From the NCBI GenBank assembly GCA_963585895.1, contig CAUZXS010002528.1, positions 1-64,000 on the forward strand: DNA of 64,000 nt, written 5' to 3'. Origin of the DNA: Sepioteuthis lessoniana. Its lineage: Eukaryota; Mollusca; Cephalopoda; Myopsida; Loliginidae. The notes beneath the pieces are model-generated. The model worked only from the letters and a program-made list of their open reading frames with translations, was not told the DNA's origin and ran no database searches. Positions 57,691-64,000 of this stretch are shown here, piece after piece. The stretch's first letter is position 1; every line of letters begins with the position of its first letter. Both the position numbers and the translations under genes were made by a program.

Positions 57691-58228
57691 TATAGGTTTT
57701 TATAGATTAAAATATGTTAATTTTTAGTTGCATTGTGCTGATTATTTTGCATTAAGGACACTTATAAAGAAGTGTGTTGTTGTGATAGACATTGTTTTGT
57801 TTATGTACAGATTGTTACAAATTAGAGCCATTTTTAGAAACCACCTTGGGTGAATTGACATCTAGGATTTTCTCTTTGCTCAGCATGCAAACTCTGACAG
57901 GTACAAAGAAAACAAGTCTACAAAAAATGTAATCTCACTTATTTCTCAAAACATGACCTTTTTATAAAAAAAATTTGTCATTTCACCTAAGTTTTATAGC
58001 TACTAAAGCAGACTAATCATTGTTGCATTAACATTGGATTGGTTTTATGTAATCTGGAGAGATATTCTAATAGAATATCAACATCTGTACGAGTCATTTT
58101 AATGAATCATAAAAATATTGGAATTATCTGATTAAGTGAAACAAGTTCATAAGTTATAATAAATCTAAAATTCTCAATTTTTAATTAGCAGAAGCTAATG
58201 AATTTGAATGTTAAATACTATCACTACT

Positions 58229-58303
58229 TCTGTCCCACAATAGTTGTTACATTTAGTGTATAAAATTTATATGTAGAGGTACCAACTATTAATGGGACAA
58301 AGG
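58229..58303. mobile_element. Short palindromic MITE family D
   Basis: This has the same terminal motif as 26291-26363 (TCTGTCCCACAATAGTTGTT) with the complementary AACTATTAATGGGACA at the right. The core differs, as expected of an independent insertion. Confidence 0.65.
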
Positions 58304-58397
58304 AGGTATGAAATAAGTATATTGATATCATCGTATTTGAGATTAGCATTTCTTTTAATATTCAAATAAAAAAATCATAATGCAATCTATTACCATC

Positions 58398-58450
58398 TTA
58401 TGATAGTTGTTATATTTAGTCTATCAAATACATATGCAAATGGGACAACA
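58398..58450. mobile_element. Decayed MITE family D
   Basis: TATGATAGTTGTTATATTTA at the left and ATGGGACAA at the right match family D with several substitutions. Confidence 0.4.
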
Positions 58451-58629
58451 TAAGTAAAATGTAATTAGAAAAAAAATTTGGATAATAAACCATGAGGTTA
58501 ACTTCTATAAAATATGCTATAACAAATATTGCCTGTATCTTAGTAAACATTTTTTTTAATTCATATTTTTTCTTTTGATTGGATTATTTCTTACCTATGT
58601 CCTTTTATTTGTGTAATTGCCGTCAAGCT

Positions 58630-58905
58630 TTTAAAACAGCAGCTGTATGGCCACCTACCCATCACAAAAACAATCAAAGTTAGATGAACCAGACATGCGG
58701 AACACTGCTGGAGAAATAAGGACAAAATCGTGGACCCCTTCACATGGATGAGCAAACGTAGGATGACTAGCTAGAACCTATATATAACAGCTCTGTGCCA
58801 ATACAAGACATAACCTGGAAAACCTCCTAGGAGCGATGAACGATAGAGATGGGTGGCAATAGAGGGTCAGGGAGATTTGTGTTGGCAGCACGACATGATG
58901 ATGTT
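58630..58905 (+). pseudogene. 3' relic of the same RTE-type LINE
   Basis: The nucleotide sequence follows the C-terminal coding part of the LINE at 46903-48243. It corresponds to QLYGHLP, then TRHA, then HCWR, and ends in the same GCACGACATGATGATG terminus. Internal stops and small deletions break the frame. Only about the last 270 bp remain, as expected for a severely 5'-truncated, old copy. Confidence 0.85.
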
Positions 58906-59734
58906 CTTTTTATTTATGTTGTTGAGACTCCAGTTTTGGAGGTCTGAGGAGTAATCCACTTTGACCCAAAGTGATTGTACCAGTTTGTTACTAAATAACT
59001 AAGGCAATGTATTAACTGATATGAGATATTCAAAGGCATAGAGAGTATAATATGAATAGTCAATTTTGTAGAAAACATCTAAAAGAATACAACAACCAAG
59101 ATGGGGACAGTAGTCAGAATTGTGTAAATAATACAAATAAACAAAAATTTACTCTCTGATGTATAGAATCTTATTAAGCACTAATCTCATTTTCTTTTCC
59201 AAATTAACACAGGTGAGCCTATTTTTGTGGACTAGGAAGATGTTAAAACAATTTGTTTCTACCTGTATAAATATCGACATTAAGAGCATCTATCAACCAG
59301 TGTCAGTTAGTGGTACCTAACTTCTATTTTTGTTATGCTAGAAGAAACAGAGAGTCAGCAGGGCAAGTCAAAGAGATGAGAGAAATTTGGCTGCCTCTGA
59401 CCTTGTTTTTTACTGTAACTATCTTTGCTGCTTTTGGAGGCATGTAATATTAGAATTTACCTAAACTCCTGTTCGGTACCTTCCAGCCATACAAATAACA
59501 GTACAAAAATACTATCACCATTATTGACTTTTCTGCTACCATTCCTCCTACTGATATTATTAGGATATTGGCATTGTTCTCATCATAAATTACATAATCT
59601 TTTACATATGGATTTGCACCACTTCTGTTTGTCTATGGGTTTTGAGATGGTGGTAACAGTTGTGTCAAGAATGCAAGAGAATCGCTCAAACAGAAGGGAG
59701 AGAGCCAAACAACACATTATACAAGTGGGAGCAG

Positions 59735-59856
59735 ACTGAAGTATAGAAAGAGAGAAAGAAAAAAAGAAACAGAGTAAAAAAGAAAAAGTGAGAGAATGAC
59801 AGGAGAGGGGAGAGAAAAGTGAGAGAAAAATGAAAAGAGAGAGAGGTGAAACTAAG
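59735..59856 (+). repeat. GA-rich minisatellite, left part
   Basis: Irregular AAAGTGAGAGAAAAATGAAA-type units; the same composition and units resume at 60341 beyond the inserted family A copy. Confidence 0.7.
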
Positions 59857-60340
59857 TTAGGTTACTTGGTGTAATAGCATATCAACCCTTGATGGTTACT
59901 TAATACCAAATCCTGTTTATACCAATATTACAATTTTTAAGTGAATAGTTTGTAGGTAACATTATTTCTTAAACAAGTCAGACCTCATTTGTTGGCACAC
60001 AATTAAATGGTTTCAAGTATTGCTATTTGTTGTTTGCACACAGTTAAATGAGTTCGAGCATTGTTCAATTGAATGTAAATCATTTGTTTGCACAAAGTAA
60101 ATCATTTTAAGTATAGTAAATTATTAAACAGTTCTATTTGAGCCATAGATAGGACCCTAACAGATACTACCACTCTGAATGAGAGTGAAATAGGCATAAT
60201 GGTAATGAAAGGGTACTCTACATTCCCCAAAGCTTCAAAATTAGAATCTCCCTATCAGCTGGTTTTGTGTCATATCAGGCTCTCATTTTGAGGGAGGGTC
60301 TTCTCTACAGAGATGCATTTGGCTTCCCAGCCCACATAGC
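59857..60340 (+). repeat. Family A repeat within purine-rich DNA
   Basis: AGCATATCAACCCTTGATGG, an array of units with TTAAATGGTTTCAAGTATTG, and a 3' domain to AGATGCATTTGGCTTCC. GA-rich minisatellite lies on both sides. Confidence 0.83.
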
Positions 60341-60490
60341 TTGAAAGTGAGAGAGGGAGAGGATAAAAAAAAAGGAAAAATTAGAGAGAGAACGAAAAGT
60401 GAAAAAGGTAAGAGGTAAGCGAGGTAAGAAAAGTGAAAGAGAGAAAAAAGGAAAAAGTGAGAGAAAGAGAAAAAGAAAAGTGAGAGATAT
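60341..60490 (+). repeat. GA-rich minisatellite, right part
   Basis: Units such as AAAAGTGAGAGAAAGAGAAA continue the tract seen at 59735-59856. Confidence 0.7.
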
Positions 60491-60499
60491 TCCTAAAAA

Positions 60500-61650
60500 T
60501 TTGGTGTATTAATAGTACATATACTTAATAAATGGAGTATAAACTCAAAAAAATAAATAAAAATAAATTCAATAGGAAAAAAAAAAAATCAAGCATTTAG
60601 TTTTGTGAAGTAAGTTTTGTAGTAAACTTTTCTCACAAAAATGAGATAGTTACCCCCCCCCCCGCTCCAATTTACAATAAAGCTAATGTCGTCAAAAAGC
60701 TAGTGTCAAGGTTGATTATAACACTATCAAAGTTAAGAATAATTATAAATCCTTGTCAACAAAACAATTGTCTATGAAAAAGAAAAGTAAATTGGTTACT
60801 TAAAAAAGTCTGGTTATACATACATATGTTAGGTTAACAGGTTATTAAAAAAAAAAAAATTAAAAATGAATAACTAATTCATTTTTTTATCTTTTCTTTT
60901 TAACCAATTTCTTTCTCATTATATATATATATTAAAATGAGTAGGTCCACAAAGAGATTTGTATTTTTTAGGATTTATTTATTTATTTATTTTGTTCTTA
61001 CATCAATCTCTTGATCTATGGAGCAGACGCCACAATTTTTATTGCTTTATGAATATTATCACTGCATATATTCCATAGGTGCAATACCAAATATTTATGA
61101 CTTTAAAAGTTAAATTATATTAGCAGACATAGAAATAGCTAGTAAACAACAAGGTATACAATATTCATCACCAAAATACCTGATATAGTAGAAAACAATG
61201 TGTGAACTCTTAAAATACCTCACTCTGTTAATTTCTATGCTAATCAGTTCAATTAAACTATTCTAGAAAAATCCTTCAATTTAAATGACATGATAATGTC
61301 AGGACAAAGGAGATAAAATACAATTAATTGATTAATCACAATTGATTGATTTATTTTTAAAAATCAATCACACAACAAGTAATGACTAATTAGGAGGTTC
61401 AAAGCAGCTACAATCAAGCATCTACCCATCAAGTGATATTTTAAATGGAATCTACTGTAATTATGGCACTTTTCGGATAGTTTGGTCCCTTCTATACAAA
61501 AAAAAAAAAAAAAATATTTTAAGTAGTCATTGCATTTTTATAATTGATAAAGCTTGAAGAAATAAGTCAAATTAACAAGCTAATATAGAACAAATAATTT
61601 CATCTATAAAAAATATAGTAGAACACCAAATATTCCAAAATGTCCTTTCC
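60500..61650. other. AT-rich DNA, few recognised repeats
   Basis: A single TAGGTCCACAAAGAGATTTG arm at about 60942 relates to the hairpin at 357-420. A C11 run lies near 60654. Nothing else was recognised. Confidence 0.5.
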
Positions 61651-61654
61651 GTAG

Positions 61655-62215
61655 GGTTTAGAACTGCATCTCCTGGATTGGGTCAGACCACCCCTCCTCC
61701 CCCAAAAAAGTGGGGGCATTCCAAGTATCATACTAAACTGCATCTGATGGTGAGACTCCAGTTCTTGAGCTTTGAAGGTGGGGAGAACCCTTTCAATGTC
61801 ATTAATCTGACAGAGTGGTAGTATCTGTTAGGGTCCAATCGATGAGTCAAATAGATCTGCTTGAAAATCATTAGTATTGAATAAGAATACATAAAGCCCT
61901 ATAACTGTGCAATCAAATTATTATTAAATAGAAATAGTTGCTTTAAACTATATAATTGTGAGTAAATTATAAGTATTAGATACTTGAAACCATACAATTG
62001 AGTGCAAATTATTAGATAAGAATACTTGATATCCTATAACTGTGTGCAAGTAAATGATTCTAGACAAAAAATGCAATGGTACATTAAAAAAATATAGTTA
62101 TGAATGTTTTAAGAAGCATCTACACAAAAAAGTAAATACAAACATAAAATATACATGATTCCCTAAATTCTAAGAATAAAATAACTCTTGCTAGCTTGAC
62201 ATACCACTAAAATCA
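61655..62215 (-). repeat. Family A repeat
   Basis: CATCTGATGGTGAGACTCCA in the reversed 3' domain, array units with AACCATACAATTGAGTGC, and an eroded 5' block. Confidence 0.8.
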
Positions 62216-62304
62216 ATAGAATATTCCAAAAGGACAAAGTATGTTAATTATTTATGTATGGATTTGGACATGAAGTAAACATTAGCTTATCAAAGAGCAA
62301 GTGC

Positions 62305-62628
62305 CTAAATTACTAGTAGAATGGAGGAACCAAGTTCAAATACTGACTGGAATAATTTATATCTATTCATGTCTTTAAGAAAGCATATGAATCCATTTAT
62401 TCCCTTCGTTTATTTACCTTTGTGCTAATGCCCTTCAAAAAGGGATGAATCTATCTGTTCTCTCCTCTCTATCTTCAACTATGGATAAAATAGAGTAGAC
62501 TGGGCACTCTAGCATAGGTAGAGAAACCAGTAGAAAAGATAAACTGAATTCAAACCAGCCATGCTCCACTAAAAATTGATCTTATGTCACATCCTTGCCT
62601 GTGACAGAGAGATTGTGTAAATACATGT
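62305..62628 (+). mobile_element. SINE-1
   Basis: AACCAAGTTCAAATACTGAC (B box region), AAAAAGGGATGAATCTATCT, TAGAGTAGACTGGGCACTC and the end GAGATTGTGTAAATACA follow the SINE-1 order. Confidence 0.78.
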
Positions 62629-63299
62629 GTGTGAGTGTGTATGAGAGATACTGGTATGTTAAGACTTGACAGAAAGAATCACTAAAACAAAAGTCTCAAA
62701 CATGTGGCCTTCCAACCACACTGATGTCTTTGAATGATGTTTCACTGACTGTTTGCCTCATTTTTGCAAATTCTGGCCATGTTTGGAAGCAGTTTTTTCT
62801 CAACAATAAAAATAAACCTGCATTGCACTGAAAACTTTCAGGTTAACATTTACAGTCCGTGTTGAGATTGGCTAATTCAAATCATTTGAATAAGCCCAAC
62901 ACAAATTCCTCATTACTGCAAAATAATCCTTGATATATCATTAGAATTAACAGATCAAATAAAGGCAATAAGAACCCTAACATTAGTTATAAATCTGACA
63001 TTCAGTTAATAAAAAAAATCTTTTCAATTTTTATTCATATTAGATTTTTTTATTAGTTCACATACAAACAGCCACAACAGTCATATACACATTTGATAAA
63101 GAAACATTCTCCCTAGCAACCTATTACATTTATTGCAAAACCTTTCTCCAGTTGTTATTTTTAATCAGTTGGTCTTCTTACCTGGGATATAATGACTATT
63201 TTTCTTTTGTCATTGAATATGAAATCCTGTACTAAAAATTAGGTATATAACAAATAAGAGTAATAGATTAGATAAATACAAAGAATTAACTAGCACTAT

Positions 63300-63720
63300 G
63301 TATCTATATACTAAAATTCTCATTATGTGAGTGATGGCAACCACCTCCAATTCGAATATAGCTACTACTTATTGTTTTGTAACAATCTTATATCAAGCAA
63401 CACCAATATCTGAAACCTTTTTATAGTAAAGAATGATGGCGCACCAAGTCAATCCCACTAAGTTTCAATAACACATATTTAAAAAGAAAAGCAAAACTTA
63501 CATCATTAGATGTTACTAAAGCTGCAGGTTTTATATCAGTCTTTCTCTTAACAAAATGTAGGAGTCCATCACTCACTTCATTAAGAGATTTATATTCAAG
63601 CAATAATTAAAACTAAGAGAATAAAGCAGTTTCCAATTCAATTTGCAACTAAATAATTTTGCAGGGTCTTCATTGTACCAAATTCTCAATATAATTGAAA
63701 CAACCATAAAATGCTAATCA
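63300..63720. repeat. Family B repeat with extra internal segment
   Basis: CTAAAATTCTCATTATGTGA at 63311 and CAATTCAATTTGCAACTAAA near 63634 are the same two landmarks as at 23300, but about 200 bp further apart. The extra interval holds the coding-like segment 63496-63600. Confidence 0.55.
63496..63600 (-). other. Coding-like segment, exon or transposon remnant
   Basis: The minus-strand frame reads SDGLLHFVKRKTDIKPAALV then TSND, and meets a consensus donor GTAAGT exactly after GAT. No ATG is in frame and an in-frame TAA lies just upstream. A real exon would have to start at a weak acceptor (AATGAAG) near 63563. The donor phase (0) would fit the ANKRD28-family exon at 26803-26886. However, the segment lies inside a family B repeat, so a transposon origin is at least as likely. 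I do not recognise the peptide. Confidence 0.25.
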
Positions 63721-63850
63721 GATCCTTCACGCCTTCCTAAACAGAACGATCATAGGTTTTTATTACAATAAGAACTTAACGGTTTCACAGGTAGTTTAGT
63801 ATATGTACTGAAAAGGATTCTGATATAGAAATACATTGAAGAAAGACTGA

Positions 63851-63950
63851 TGTCAAACAATCTAGGATCATTTTATGCTTTGAGGTTAGGAAATTGCATA
63901 CATTAAATGTTTACATTTATATTTTTTTGTAGTTGTTTCATCAAAGATTT
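63851..63950 (+). repeat. Family A 5' part
   Basis: ATGTCAAACAATCTAGGATC and GAGGTTAGGAAATTGCATAC follow the 5' block of copies such as 2450. Family B then takes over at about 63955. Confidence 0.65.
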
Positions 63951-64000
63951 TTCCTAAATAGAAGCATCAATATCATCATGGAACACTGTTAGAATTGGAA

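Noticed and set aside
59425..59739. 104-residue leucine-rich frame
   Set aside because: No motif, no splice context and the end runs into GA-rich minisatellite. A hydrophobic stretch alone is not enough.
1..64000. CRISPR arrays, prokaryotic operons, rRNA genes or viral genomes
   Set aside because: No regularly spaced direct repeats with unique spacers, no compact gene layout and no rRNA-like sequence were found. The regularly repeated units are degenerate minisatellites inside family A.

Overview
The window is eukaryotic, AT-rich, non-coding DNA dense with interspersed repeats. The organism is most likely a mollusc, and an octopus-like cephalopod fits best. This is an inference from four things: the RTE-type LINE protein, the SETMAR-like mariner transposases, several tRNA-derived SINE families, and abundant (TA)n/(CA)n tracts. 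No prokaryotic gene organisation, CRISPR array or viral genome is visible.

Only one host gene is well supported. It lies on the minus strand and encodes a protein of the ANKRD28/ANKRD44/ANKRD52 family, the ankyrin-repeat regulatory subunits of protein phosphatase 6. Two consecutive phase-0 exons are present, at 26803-26886 and 10473-10622, with canonical splice sites and a 16.2 kb intron between them. The first exon and everything after ankyrin repeat 2 lie outside the window or were not recognised. Nearly everything else appears to be intronic or flanking mobile DNA.

Layout by region. 0-9 kb: a perfect foldback (631-828), Helitron-associated repeat fragments, and several copies of a minisatellite-bearing repeat, here called family A. 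9-27 kb (the intron): SINE-1 copies, a hAT-like element, foldbacks at 16.5-17.3 kb, a TA-flanked MITE (21995-22390) and a Helitron helicase relic (about 24 kb). 27-33 kb: a decayed mariner and a 507-bp mariner derivative with an inverted partial copy. 33-38 kb: a head-to-tail cluster of family A copies, one split by a deleted mariner. 41-45 kb: a deleted maT-like transposon, an unknown coding-like relic, an inverted pair of tRNA-derived SINEs and a second short mariner. 46.9-48.2 kb: a 5'-truncated RTE-type LINE with an intact reverse transcriptase reading frame and a 15-bp target-site duplication. 49.4-50.7 kb: a full-length mariner broken only by stop codons. 53-58 kb: a SINE-2 inserted into a SINE-1 with a 7-bp target-site duplication, a 1.1-kb solo LTR (54308-55393), and a SINE-2 inside a family A copy. 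58.6-64 kb: a LINE 3' relic, purine-rich minisatellite split by a family A copy, and a Helitron-associated repeat holding a short coding-like segment.

The mobile elements do not form a joint system. They record layered insertions, and several nestings give a relative order: family A before mariner; family A before SINE-2; SINE-1 before SINE-2; hAT-like before family A. Repeat family names A, B, C, D and SINE-1 to SINE-4 are labels used only here. Boundaries of decayed copies are approximate.
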